Positions 8,884-17,544 of a stretch of DNA of 53,116 nt are shown one piece after another; position 1 is the first letter of the stretch; the number at the start of each line of letters is the position of its first letter. The notes below the pieces were generated by a model. It did not search any database. It was not told where the DNA came from and was given only the letters and a program-made list of their open reading frames with translations. The position numbers and the translations under genes were made by a program. Source of the stretch: Acetobacter pasteurianus subsp. pasteurianus LMG 1262 = NBRC 106471 (GTDB lineage: Bacteria > Pseudomonadota > Alphaproteobacteria > Acetobacterales > Acetobacteraceae); assembly GCF_000285275.1 (NCBI RefSeq), contig NZ_CADO01000014.1:1-53116 (forward strand), in the 5' to 3' direction.

Positions 8884-9888
8884 TCAGGCCTCGGGGGCTG
8901 TTTCCTCGCTTACGGCAAAGCCAATCAGGCCGCCCATAACGGCAATAAGGCCCACGTAATCTGCCATTCCCAATGAAATACTGCCCAGCAGCAGGGCTTC
9001 TCCCGCCAATGTAAACCCAACCTCTCCCGCCTGTGTGGCATCGACTGCGGCAATCAGATACGGATCTGATGAAAGGTTGCGAGCATAGGTAAACAGTGGT
9101 GTGGCCAAGCAGCCTGCAAACAGCGCAATCAGGCCCGTGGATGTTATCTGCCCCATATCTGGCAATGGGGGGCGCACCACTACCAATAGCCCCGCAAAAA
9201 ACGGCAGGGCGCCGAGTGTCATCAACAAAACAGCGGCCAGTGGATCTCGCAACAGTGCAGCATGCGGCCCGGCCTGATGCCGGAACCGATTAAGCAACTG
9301 GTTGCCTATAGGGTAACAGAACGCCGCCACCAGCAACGGCACCACGCCAGAGACAATTTGTGCCAATGGCACGCCAGATTCCAACCGCCCTGCATTGAGA
9401 ATAACAATGCCGGCAAAAATCAGCACCAGAAACGCCACACCGCGTAAGGGCACCTTGCCACCAAAGGCCCATAGCACCACAGGCGTGGCCAGAATGGTGC
9501 TTTGCCACGTGGCTGCAACTATCCAGCCGGGCGCATGATTGGCCGCAAAGCAGCAGCACGCGTAAAAGGCACCATACCCAATGCCGCCCGCCACCAGCCA
9601 GAAACGCAGCTTTTGCCAGAACAGGTGCCAGATTGCCCCTACCCAGCGCGGGCCTTTGGCCACAAAGCCCCACACCAACAGCAGCAAAGCGGTTTCAATA
9701 TACCGGAGTGCGGCACTCCACACCCAGTGCCCGCCATGCAGGCTGATGGACCTGTTGAGCACAAAGGTGACAGAAAACAACGCCGAGGCCACCAGCCCCA
9801 ACCCGATAAGCCGAGGTGCCCCCGTGCCACCATGCTGTATATCTGCGCCTGCCAGAATGGGCGCTGCTGCTGTGTTTTTCTCCACCAT
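8884..9888 (-). CDS. DMT-superfamily (putative multidrug resistance efflux) transporter
   Basis: This is a 334-residue inner-membrane protein with about ten hydrophobic helices. The first repeat starts LIGLGLVASALFSVTFVLNRS and the second around VPLAQIVSGVVPLLVAAFCYPIGN, the two-fold layout of EamA/EmrE-like carriers. It resembles the putative multidrug resistance efflux branch, but the substrate cannot be read from sequence. It is a single gene, with terminators on both sides and no evident partner. Confidence 0.75.
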   Translation of the reverse strand: MVEKNTAAAPILAGADIQHGGTGAPRLIGLGLVASALFSVTFVLNRSISLHGGHWVWSAALRYIETALLLLVWGFVAKGPRWVGAIWHLFWQKLRFWLVAGGIGYGAFYACCCFAANHAPGWIVAATWQSTILATPVVLWAFGGKVPLRGVAFLVLIFAGIVILNAGRLESGVPLAQIVSGVVPLLVAAFCYPIGNQLLNRFRHQAGPHAALLRDPLAAVLLMTLGALPFFAGLLVVVRPPLPDMGQITSTGLIALFAGCLATPLFTYARNLSSDPYLIAAVDATQAGEVGFTLAGEALLLGSISLGMADYVGLIAVMGGLIGFAVSEETAPEA

Positions 9889-10010
9889 ATCCGCGCCCCT
9901 GTTTTATCCTCACACCACGCTTTTCAACCATGAACAGGCAAAGCCTGCCCTTTATTCTGTGCGATGTGTTAACGAATAATACAAGAGCACACCCCCTGCT
10001 GCGCGCATAC

Positions 10011-10048
10011 AAAAAAGCCGGAGCAGGCTGATCCCCGCTCCGGCTTTT
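10011..10048 (-). terminator. Intrinsic terminator after the lut operon
   Basis: A 12-pair stem (AAAAGCCGGAGC with GCTCCGGCTTTT) with T runs possible on either strand. It lies about 30 bases past the lutC stop codon, so it most likely ends the lutABC transcript. Confidence 0.85.
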
Positions 10049-10078
10049 GAAGAAACGCTCTTTTCAGGCTGGTAGGGT

Positions 10079-10669
10079 TTAGTCTTCCCACCACACGGAA
10101 AGCGTGCGCACGCCCTGTGCACCACGCACCAGAACACCCTGAATATCCGCCGTAGCGGAAGGCCCGCTCATCAGCACGCCGTAATTGGCGGTGTGGAATT
10201 CGGGGCGGTCCATATAGGCGGTGTGCATGTTTGCGGTCAGATTCTTGGGGGAAAGAATGACCACAATATGCTGCGTGAGATGCGCTGCGGAGTTCAGGTT
10301 ATTCAACTGCGCTTCGCTCAGATAGATGGAGCCCATTTCGGCAATACCGAAAGGTGAGCGCACCACCAGCACATCCACCGAGGCCGCCTGCTGTGGGGAA
10401 TCCAGATCTTCAATCCGGATTGTGCCTTCAAAATCCGGCACGGCAGAGCAGATCACCTTGGAATCCGGAAAGGTGCGGGCAATAGCCGTTGCCAGCGTAT
10501 CGTTTTCCTGCCGTTCCAGAACCTGGCCACCAATAATTTGCAGGCTGTTTTCAAAACGCGCCTTGCCTGCATCCATATCCCCCAATTTGGCAACGGGGGG
10601 CAGCGGATGGGCGTTGGGGTCTGGGCGATTATCCCGCAAACGGGCTAGAATGGCATCGCGCGAGCTCAT
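10079..10669 (-). CDS. lutC: LutC, LUD-domain subunit of L-lactate utilisation
   Basis: LutC is the small subunit of the LutABC iron-sulfur L-lactate dehydrogenase system, which converts lactate to pyruvate. From ATG at 10669 it has 196 residues covering one LUD domain, with SVDVLVVRSPFGIAEMGSIYL in the centre. I chose this start over one 16 codons upstream because it overlaps the lutB stop codon as ATGA, the same coupling seen between lutA and lutB. Confidence 0.9.
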   Translation of the reverse strand: MSSRDAILARLRDNRPDPNAHPLPPVAKLGDMDAGKARFENSLQIIGGQVLERQENDTLATAIARTFPDSKVICSAVPDFEGTIRIEDLDSPQQAASVDVLVVRSPFGIAEMGSIYLSEAQLNNLNSAAHLTQHIVVILSPKNLTANMHTAYMDRPEFHTANYGVLMSGPSATADIQGVLVRGAQGVRTLSVWWED

Positions 10670-12069
10670 GCTTTTTCCCCTTCCTTCTGCTTGTTCAGGC
10701 GGTTTTTCTTGTACCAACTGTTGAAGGTGGTTTTGACGGGGTGCGGCAGTTCACGGTGCTTGCCCCACGGGTTCAGCCAGTTATACAGCACAAAACGTGG
10801 CATGGTGCTCAGCGCCACTTCCGTGCCGTTAATGGCTGCGCGGTACAGCTTGGGCTGGCCCATAAGCTTGCCCGCCATATGCATGATCTCACGTTTTACA
10901 AACGGCAGTTCATGATGTTCGGCCAGCACGCGCCGCCATTTGTAAAGCTGCTCGTGAATGTTGATCTTGACCGGGCACACATTGGTGCAGCTTCCGTTCA
11001 TGGTGGAAGCAAACGGCAGCGTGCTGTATTTGCGCTCGTTAAAGGTGGGGTCAATAATTGCGCCAATCGGGCCGGAATATACGGCACCGTAGGACAGACC
11101 ACCGGAACGACGATACACCGGGCAGGTGTTCATACACGCACCGCAGCGAATACACTTCAGCGATGTCCAGAAATCCTGCATGCCAAGGCGGTGTGAGCGG
11201 CCATTATCCACCAGCACAACATGCATTTCACTACCCTTCTGCGGGCCACGGAAATGCGTGGTGTACTGCGTAATGGGGGAGCCCAGCGCACTGCGGGAAA
11301 GCAGGCGGATAAACACACCCATATCCGCCATACGCGGCACAAGGCGTTCGATCCCGATAGTGGCAATATGCAGCCCCGGCACCGTAGCGCTTAGGTCCGC
11401 ATTGCCTTCATTGGTGCAGACAACGAAGGAGCCTGTTTCTGCCACAACAAAGTTGCCACCTGTCATGCCTGCATCGGCAGACAGAATAACCGGGCGCGCG
11501 GCCAGACGCTGCTGCCATGCCAAAGACTGCGCGCTGTTGTCGTTCGGGTCTGTGTGATAGTGCTCGGCAAAAATCTTGGCCACGTCTGGTATCAGCTTAT
11601 GCACGGCTGGCACCACAATGTGGCTGGGCATCTGGTTATCAAGCTGCTGAATACGTTCACCAAGGTCTGTCTCGGTAACCGTAACGCCGCGCGGTTCCAG
11701 ATATTCGCGCATCTGGCATTCTTCGGTCACCATCGACTTACTTTTGATAAGCGATTTGGCGCCGTGTTTTTCCAGAATTTCGCCAACTATGCGGTTATGT
11801 TCCGCACCATCGGCTGCCCAGTGAACGTGAATACCGTTCTTTTTGGCGTTGGCTTCAAACTGCTCCAGATATTCGGGCAGGTTGGCCAGCGTGTGTTCCT
11901 TGATCTGCGAGGCACGGGTGCGCAGTTCCTGCCATTCCGGCAGAATGTGCATCTGCTCATCACGCTTCTGGCGCAAGTCCCACAGGCGTTCATCATGAAA
12001 GCTTTCATGCGCAACGTCTTCAATGAACTCTTCCGCCGCCTTGGCGTGGTTGACTGGTTTGACCTTCAT
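10666..12069 (-). CDS. lutB: LutB, iron-sulfur subunit of L-lactate utilisation
   Basis: The product is a 467-residue protein with an N-terminal LUD domain (about residues 70-300) and a ferredoxin-like part. The first cluster motif is intact: C306, C309, C312, C316 in CIRCGACMNTCPVYR. The second keeps only C361 and C365 (GSCTNVCPVKI); the two earlier positions are Ser355 and Asn358, so a second complete 4Fe-4S site is doubtful. This may be a property of the subfamily. It overlaps lutC and lutA by four bases each. Confidence 0.92.
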   Translation of the reverse strand: MKVKPVNHAKAAEEFIEDVAHESFHDERLWDLRQKRDEQMHILPEWQELRTRASQIKEHTLANLPEYLEQFEANAKKNGIHVHWAADGAEHNRIVGEILEKHGAKSLIKSKSMVTEECQMREYLEPRGVTVTETDLGERIQQLDNQMPSHIVVPAVHKLIPDVAKIFAEHYHTDPNDNSAQSLAWQQRLAARPVILSADAGMTGGNFVVAETGSFVVCTNEGNADLSATVPGLHIATIGIERLVPRMADMGVFIRLLSRSALGSPITQYTTHFRGPQKGSEMHVVLVDNGRSHRLGMQDFWTSLKCIRCGACMNTCPVYRRSGGLSYGAVYSGPIGAIIDPTFNERKYSTLPFASTMNGSCTNVCPVKINIHEQLYKWRRVLAEHHELPFVKREIMHMAGKLMGQPKLYRAAINGTEVALSTMPRFVLYNWLNPWGKHRELPHPVKTTFNSWYKKNRLNKQKEGEKA

Positions 12070-12809
12070 TCCCGTGCTCCATTCAGAATTTCAGCAATGT
12101 GAATGAAGCGGATGGGAACCCCGGCCCGTTCCGCACACCCTTGCTGATGCATCATGCAGGACGTATCGGCAGAAACAATGTATTCCGCCCCGGCTTTGTG
12201 GTGATCGGTGACCTTATCCACGCCCATTTTGGCGGAAACGGCTTCTTCCGTAACCGAGAAGGTGCCACCAAAACCGCAGCATTCATCAGGCCGTTTGGGG
12301 TGGGCGAAGGAAATGCCCTTCACCTTGGAAAGCAGATCCATCGGTTTGGAGAAGAAAGGTTCACCCAGTTCAGACATGCTGGCCGTACGCAGGGCGCGCA
12401 AAGTGCCGCAGCTGTTGTGCAGGCCCACCTTGTGCGGGAATTCCGCCCAAGGGAAATTATCCACCTTCAGCACATCGTGCAGGAATTCTACCAGCTCAAA
12501 GGTGTTTTCACGCACATGCCGCACTTCATCCGTTTGCGGAATGGCATCAAAGTTGTCCCGCACATGGTGGGTACAACTGCCAGATGGCATGACAATGGCA
12601 TCGTATTTGGCAAAGAGTTTGACAAACAGCGCCTCAGCAGAGGCAGCATCCCGGTTACAGCCTGAATTGGCCATTGGCTGGCCGCAGCAGGTTTGTTCCA
12701 TAGGGTATTCTACAGCCTGGCCCAGCTTTTCCAGCAGCTCCAGCGTGGCAACCCCTGCGTTTGGATAAAACGCATCTATGTAACAGGGAATAAACAACCC
12801 GATTTTCAT
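12066..12809 (-). CDS. lutA: LutA, CCG-domain subunit of L-lactate utilisation
   Basis: The 247-residue protein carries two cysteine-rich CCG motifs, TCCGQPMANSG near residue 40 and DECCGFGGTFS near residue 175, which bind an iron-sulfur cluster in this family. The start at 12809 (MKIGLFIPCYIDAFYP) is the family start and has a GGGGGTG ribosome site; an upstream in-frame start would add 15 unconserved residues. It begins 31 bases after the ThDP enzyme gene ends and overlaps lutB by ATGA. Confidence 0.92.
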   Translation of the reverse strand: MKIGLFIPCYIDAFYPNAGVATLELLEKLGQAVEYPMEQTCCGQPMANSGCNRDAASAEALFVKLFAKYDAIVMPSGSCTHHVRDNFDAIPQTDEVRHVRENTFELVEFLHDVLKVDNFPWAEFPHKVGLHNSCGTLRALRTASMSELGEPFFSKPMDLLSKVKGISFAHPKRPDECCGFGGTFSVTEEAVSAKMGVDKVTDHHKAGAEYIVSADTSCMMHQQGCAERAGVPIRFIHIAEILNGARE

Positions 12810-12840
12810 ACGCACCCCCGGTTTTTGCAGCCAGACACTC

Positions 12841-14535
12841 TCAGCCCGCTGCAATCATAATTTCAACAAGCGTGGGGCCATCGGTCGCTAATGCTGCTTC
12901 CAGCGTGGGCGCAATATCCGCCGCCCGCGTTACTCTGCTGGAAGGCACCCCCATGGACCGGGCCAGAGCCTGATAGTCTATTTGTGGATCAACAATATCC
13001 ATTGCAGGATATTTCCCCTCCTGCGCAGAGATATAGTTGTTTTGCTGCCGCATGAAGTTCTTGAGCACGTTGTACTCGCGATTGTTCATCACAACAAAAG
13101 TAACGGGCAGCTTTTCGTGTGCGGCTGTCCACAAAGCCTGTGGGGAATACAGGGCTGCCCCATCCCCCACCAGTGAGACAACTCTATCCCGCCCAAGGCC
13201 AAGTGAGGCCCCAACAGCCGCAGGCATGCCCCAGCCCAGTGCGCCCCCCCGCAGGAAGGAATACTGTGCAGACCATGCACTTTCTAAAAACAACCGAACA
13301 TCGGATGAAGTGGCAATGGCCTCATCCACAATGGCAATATCCGGGCCAATGGCACGCACCGTTTCCCATGCCGCAACGCGGGGGGAGATAACGGCATCTG
13401 CCGGATGAGCCAGCACCTCGGCCACAGCCTGCGCACGCTGCGCGCGGCGAGCTTCCGCCACCTTCTGGCCCGATGCCGCATAGGCAGCACGCTGCGGGGC
13501 CGCCGCCTTTTGCAGCATGGGCAACAACGCCTGCAAGGATGCGCGAATATCCCCCACTACGGAAAGCGGCGTCCAGAACGTGCGGCCCAGATCCCGCACA
13601 TCGGAAGACATCTGATACACCGCGCAAGATGGCGGCAGGGCCGGGCCTTCTGTGTACAGAATGGTGATGAGGGATTTGCCACCCAATGCGAAAATGGCAT
13701 CGTATCCGCTTAGCTTTTCCGCAATGCCGGTGGCCTGTGTGGGCAGGTTGCCGCACCACAGCGGATGCGCCGTGGCAAACGGAATGCGCGATGGCCATGA
13801 TGAGCCATAAACCGGCGCACCCAAGCACTCTGCCACAGCCGCAACTTCATCTGCGGCATCTGAGGCATACACCTCATCCCCCGCAATAATGGCCACCTTG
13901 CCGGGGCGCAGGGCTGTAAGAGCTTGCGCCAGTTCTGGCAGCCCACCCGCCACAGCCTGACGGTTGATATTGGAGGGCTCTCCAATATCAACGCTGCTCA
14001 TTTCTTCCATCACATCCATGGGGAGTGACAGAAACACCGGCCCTGTGGGGGCTGCGGTGGAATCATGAAAAGCGCGGCGCAATAAAACAGGAAGCTGATC
14101 TGCATGGGCCACTTCCTGCGCCCATTTTACGGCGGGGCGGGCAATCTGCACCAGATCACCAAACAGAAGTGGATCAGAAATAGTGTGGCGGGAATCCTGC
14201 TGCCCGGCCGTAACCACCAATGGGGTTTGGGAAACACTGGCATTGAGCAGATTGCCCATGCCGTGGCCCAAACCACCTGCCGTATGCAGGTTTAAAAAAG
14301 CCGGTTTGCGGGCAGCCTGTGCGTAGCCATCTGCCATGGCCACCACGCTGGCTTCCTGAAGGCCCAGCACGTAATGCACGTTGGGCACTTCCAGCAGAGC
14401 ATCTATCAGCGGCAGTTCCGTAGTACCGGGGTTGCCGAATATGTATTCAACCCCTTCGCTGCGCAGCACTTCCAGCAAAACCGCTGCACCGCGCCGGGTT
14501 TTGCCGCCTGCTGTTTCTACAGATGTTACTGCCAT
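12841..14535 (-). CDS. ThDP-dependent enzyme resembling benzoylformate decarboxylase
   Basis: This is a 564-residue thiamine-diphosphate enzyme. The cofactor glutamate is E61 in GLQEASVVAMADGYAQ; the C-terminal GDGAALYSP ... NN motif binds ThDP and magnesium. The N-terminal half resembles benzoylformate decarboxylase, including the histidine in LNLHTAGG (H84), but the active-site serine is Thr38 (GNPGTTELP) and the second catalytic histidine region reads GGKSLITIL with no histidine. A 2-oxo acid substrate is likely; aromatic specificity is doubtful. Being first in the lutABC run hints at pyruvate or another lactate-derived oxo acid, by context only. Confidence 0.7.
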   Translation of the reverse strand: MAVTSVETAGGKTRRGAAVLLEVLRSEGVEYIFGNPGTTELPLIDALLEVPNVHYVLGLQEASVVAMADGYAQAARKPAFLNLHTAGGLGHGMGNLLNASVSQTPLVVTAGQQDSRHTISDPLLFGDLVQIARPAVKWAQEVAHADQLPVLLRRAFHDSTAAPTGPVFLSLPMDVMEEMSSVDIGEPSNINRQAVAGGLPELAQALTALRPGKVAIIAGDEVYASDAADEVAAVAECLGAPVYGSSWPSRIPFATAHPLWCGNLPTQATGIAEKLSGYDAIFALGGKSLITILYTEGPALPPSCAVYQMSSDVRDLGRTFWTPLSVVGDIRASLQALLPMLQKAAAPQRAAYAASGQKVAEARRAQRAQAVAEVLAHPADAVISPRVAAWETVRAIGPDIAIVDEAIATSSDVRLFLESAWSAQYSFLRGGALGWGMPAAVGASLGLGRDRVVSLVGDGAALYSPQALWTAAHEKLPVTFVVMNNREYNVLKNFMRQQNNYISAQEGKYPAMDIVDPQIDYQALARSMGVPSSRVTRAADIAPTLEAALATDGPTLVEIMIAAG

Positions 14536-14865
14536 TACGCCTGCCCCCTATTCTGCCGTTTTGGCAAGTGTGCCACAGCCTGCGCATTGGCACACTGCGC
14601 CATTGCCCAACTGTATATACACTTTGCACGACTGAAAGGATTTGTTCATTCCCCTACCCTGATAGACTGGCAGAAATATGCAGGGGAATTCACAATAAGG
14701 CAGAGTATGAACATCTGCTTTGCTGGCCCGGATTTCTGTCATGCTGTGCTGCCCTTTCTGGCAGCCTGAACTGCTACGCCGCTTGTTATAACAAAATGGA
14801 GCATTTTGCAAAACAGGCGGCGCGCACATCAGCAAAAAAATCTGGCCTGCGTTTTTTGCGCAGCT
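14536..14865. other. Intergenic region between alsS and the ThDP enzyme gene
   Basis: This 330-base gap holds a weak terminator for alsS at its right end and the leader of the ThDP-lut operon at its left. A GGGGGCAGG ribosome site precedes the ThDP gene, and an AT-rich patch (GTGTATATAC) about 70 bases upstream of its start could be a promoter. No protein or known RNA is evident. Confidence 0.5.
14834..14864 (-). terminator. Possible intrinsic terminator of alsS
   Basis: On the minus strand, CTGCG and CGCAG pair around an A-rich loop and seven Ts follow six bases later. The stem is short, so this is a tentative call. It starts just after the alsS stop codon. Confidence 0.4.
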
Positions 14866-16554
14866 TTACGCTGCGGCACTCGTTTCACCCAATTGAGCCA
14901 GCGGCTGCATGAGCAGATGGTTGTGGGAGTAATCAACCGGCACGGCAATAACCACCGGGCCTTCTACATCCATGGCCGTACGCAGGGCCTGACGCACTTC
15001 GTCTTCCGTAGTGGCGTTAATGCCCGTTGCGCCGCAGGCTTCTGCATATTTTGCAAAATCAATGGGGCCAAAGTTCACGCCGGAACCACGGCCATATTTC
15101 TTCTGCTCCTGCATTTCCACCATGTTGTAGGCTTCATCAATCCAGACCATGTGGATCAGGTTGCACTTCAGGCGCACAGCCGTTTCCAGTTCCATGCTGG
15201 ACATCATGAACCCACCATCACCAGAGATGGACAGCACTTTCTGCGCCGGGTTCAGCAGGCTTGCGGCAATACCCCACGGCAGGCCTACGCCCATTGTCTG
15301 CTGACCATTGCTGATAAGCACCTGACGCGCCCGGAAGGACAGCAGATAACGTGCCAGCCAGATATGGAAGGTGCCCATATCCAGGCACAGTGTCATATCC
15401 GGGGTTACAAACTGTTCCAGTTCACGCACGATCTGGAGCGGATGCACGGCGTTGTTGCTGGTGCTGCGGGCTTCCAGCAGCGCGGTGGTGCGGGCCTTTT
15501 TGTAGCCTTCCAGAACAGCTTCCAGTTCTGAAGCACGGGCCAGCTTGCCTGCATCTTTTGCCAGCACTGTCAGCGTTGGTGCAATTTCACCAATCAGTTC
15601 AATAGCCGGAACGTAGGCGTTATCCAGTTCTGCAGGAACGATATCCACGTTGATGATCTTGCGGTCATCATTCACGTTCCACAGCCACGGATCATATTCC
15701 ACCGGGTTGTAGCCGATAGCCACAACAACATCGGCTTCGTGCAGAAGCTGATCACCATGCTGGTTACGGAACAGGCCAACGCGGCCACCAAAACGGTCCA
15801 CCAGATCTTCAGAAACCGCACCAGCAGCCTGATAGGTGCCCACAACCGGCACGCCGGTTTCTTTTACAAAAGCGCGCACGCCATCTGCCACATCCGGGCG
15901 GCTGGCCAGCATGCCCAGCAGAACCACGGGGCGCTTGGCATTTTTCAGCATGGTTGCGGCTTCTGCAATCACATCAGCCGGGGCACCGCCAACGCGCGGC
16001 AGCGGACGGCCAGCCAGAACCGGTGCATGTGCTGGCATGGAAAGCACATCCATAGGCGTGCTTACAAAAGCAGCACCGGGGCGGCCACCTTCTGCAAAGC
16101 GGAAAGCGTTGGCCATGACTTCAGAAATCGCAACCGGAGTTGTCAGCTCAACACTGTATTTGGTGATGGGCTTGAACAGGTTGACCGTATCCATGGTCTG
16201 GTGCGTCAGCTTCAGGCGGTCTGCCAGCTTTACGGCGCCACCAATGGCCAGCACCGGGTCGCCTTCGGAATTGGCGGTGGCAAGGCCGGTTACAAAGTTG
16301 GAGGCACCGGGGCCGGATGTAGCAATGCACACGCCTGCCTTACCTGTAAGACGGCCAAGGCCACCTGCAATAAAGGCTGCGTTCTGTTCATGCCGCGTAA
16401 CAACGGTGGTGATGGAGGAATCCACCAGCGCATCAAACAGACGGTCTACCTTAGCACCCGGAATACCGAACACGTGCTTGACGCCGTGGGCTTCCAGATT
16501 TTTGACAATAAGCTCCGCACCGCACTGAGCGGCGTTGTCTGCCGGATTGGTCAT
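14866..16554 (-). CDS. alsS: Catabolic acetolactate synthase
   Basis: AlsS joins two pyruvates to give 2-acetolactate. The 562-residue protein has the ThDP glutamate E56 in TRHEQNAAF, GDGGFMMSS followed by the metal-binding asparagine in WIDEAYNMVEMQ, and no paired regulatory subunit gene nearby, which points to the FAD-independent catabolic type. The start chosen is MTNPADNA; an upstream in-frame TTG would add 17 residues with no good ribosome site. It follows alsD by about 80 bases in the same operon. Confidence 0.93.
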   Translation of the reverse strand: MTNPADNAAQCGAELIVKNLEAHGVKHVFGIPGAKVDRLFDALVDSSITTVVTRHEQNAAFIAGGLGRLTGKAGVCIATSGPGASNFVTGLATANSEGDPVLAIGGAVKLADRLKLTHQTMDTVNLFKPITKYSVELTTPVAISEVMANAFRFAEGGRPGAAFVSTPMDVLSMPAHAPVLAGRPLPRVGGAPADVIAEAATMLKNAKRPVVLLGMLASRPDVADGVRAFVKETGVPVVGTYQAAGAVSEDLVDRFGGRVGLFRNQHGDQLLHEADVVVAIGYNPVEYDPWLWNVNDDRKIINVDIVPAELDNAYVPAIELIGEIAPTLTVLAKDAGKLARASELEAVLEGYKKARTTALLEARSTSNNAVHPLQIVRELEQFVTPDMTLCLDMGTFHIWLARYLLSFRARQVLISNGQQTMGVGLPWGIAASLLNPAQKVLSISGDGGFMMSSMELETAVRLKCNLIHMVWIDEAYNMVEMQEQKKYGRGSGVNFGPIDFAKYAEACGATGINATTEDEVRQALRTAMDVEGPVVIAVPVDYSHNHLLMQPLAQLGETSAAA

Positions 16555-16635
16555 TTCAGTTCTGTCCTGCAAAAACTGGGCTGCCAGAAAGCTGTTTTTC
16601 AGCAACCCCGTTAAAAATGTTCAGCGAATGGAGGC

Positions 16636-17418
16636 TCAGCCGCCTTCAGCAATACGGATGGCTTCGCTCAGGCTTTCGGGGTTCAGATCAGCCTTGGCGA
16701 ACTGTTCCGTACGGGGCAGCTGAATTTCCAGATCGGAAATGGAAGCCACTTCCAGCTTACCGCGCACAAGGCGATATTCCGTAACATGCCCGCCACGTTT
16801 GCTATCTTCAGAAAGGAAGTGCAGGTGGTAGCCCGCAACATTCACGCCCTGCATGTAAACCGGGGTGCGGAAGCCGATCATGGTGCCCATAACGTTTTCC
16901 ATGGTGCAGGTGGGCTGCTTTTTCACCACTTCCAGCATGTGCGGATACGGCTTGCACTGGCAGAACACCGTGCGGGTATCAACGCGCTGGAATTCACCCG
17001 TAAAGCGTACGGCACCAAACAGGTTGGGGTTACCAAGCAGGCTGTCCACCAGCTCTTCAAACGTTTCCTTGGTTTTGGGGGAATCGATGGTAACCGTTTT
17101 TTCCGGTTCAAAATAAGTTACGCAGGCAAAAGGCGTTTTAAGAGAACCGGGCACTTCTGCGGCCAGACCTTCTGCACGGAACTGGCGCACAACGCCGTCC
17201 GTCACAATCATTTCGCCATCAAGGGCGTTGAATGTGCCAAGGCCGAAGTTACCGTGCTGGAGCAGTTCATCCAGCGTGGTTTCACCATCGTACACCGCAT
17301 CCAGCAGGGCAGCCATGGTGGAGGTCTGGTACAAACGGTTTGCAACAGGCTTTTTCAGCACGCCGTTGCCAAGGGCAGAAGAGCGGACATCCATGTCCAT
17401 CACCGACTGTTTTTTCAT
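16636..17418 (-). CDS. alsD: Alpha-acetolactate decarboxylase
   Basis: AlsD decarboxylates 2-acetolactate to acetoin. The 260-residue protein has GTFNALDGEM and the zinc-binding histidines H198, H200 and H211 in YHLHFLSEDSKRGGH, with the same spacing as characterised enzymes. ATG 17418 has GGGAG upstream; a start eight codons earlier is less likely. It is the first gene of the alsD-alsS operon and is divergent from an AlsR-like gene. Confidence 0.95.
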   Translation of the reverse strand: MKKQSVMDMDVRSSALGNGVLKKPVANRLYQTSTMAALLDAVYDGETTLDELLQHGNFGLGTFNALDGEMIVTDGVVRQFRAEGLAAEVPGSLKTPFACVTYFEPEKTVTIDSPKTKETFEELVDSLLGNPNLFGAVRFTGEFQRVDTRTVFCQCKPYPHMLEVVKKQPTCTMENVMGTMIGFRTPVYMQGVNVAGYHLHFLSEDSKRGGHVTEYRLVRGKLEVASISDLEIQLPRTEQFAKADLNPESLSEAIRIAEGG

Positions 17419-17494
17419 GCTGCAATACTCCCACAAACGCATGGTGGTTTAAGTTCGTTTCGCACGCACGTTATAACAGTGGAAACCAGTCTTC

Positions 17495-17544
17495 CAATAT
17501 ATATTGAACACGTTATCCATATGTATTACATATACCATATGGAT
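17495..17544. promoter_or_regulatory. Palindromic operator candidates in the alsD-alsR divergent region
   Basis: Two perfect inverted repeats lie in the 120-base gap. CAATATATATTG (17495-17506) is a 12-base palindrome. ATCCATATG (17515-17523) and CATATGGAT (17536-17544) are nine-base arms with a 12-base spacer, the right-hand arm covering the regulator's start codon. LysR-type regulators bind such dyads; placement fits control of alsD and autoregulation. Confidence 0.55.

Noticed and set aside
8843..10048. Transporter gene as part of the lut operon
   Set aside because: Terminators lie on both sides, and lutC is followed by a strong hairpin before the transporter gene.
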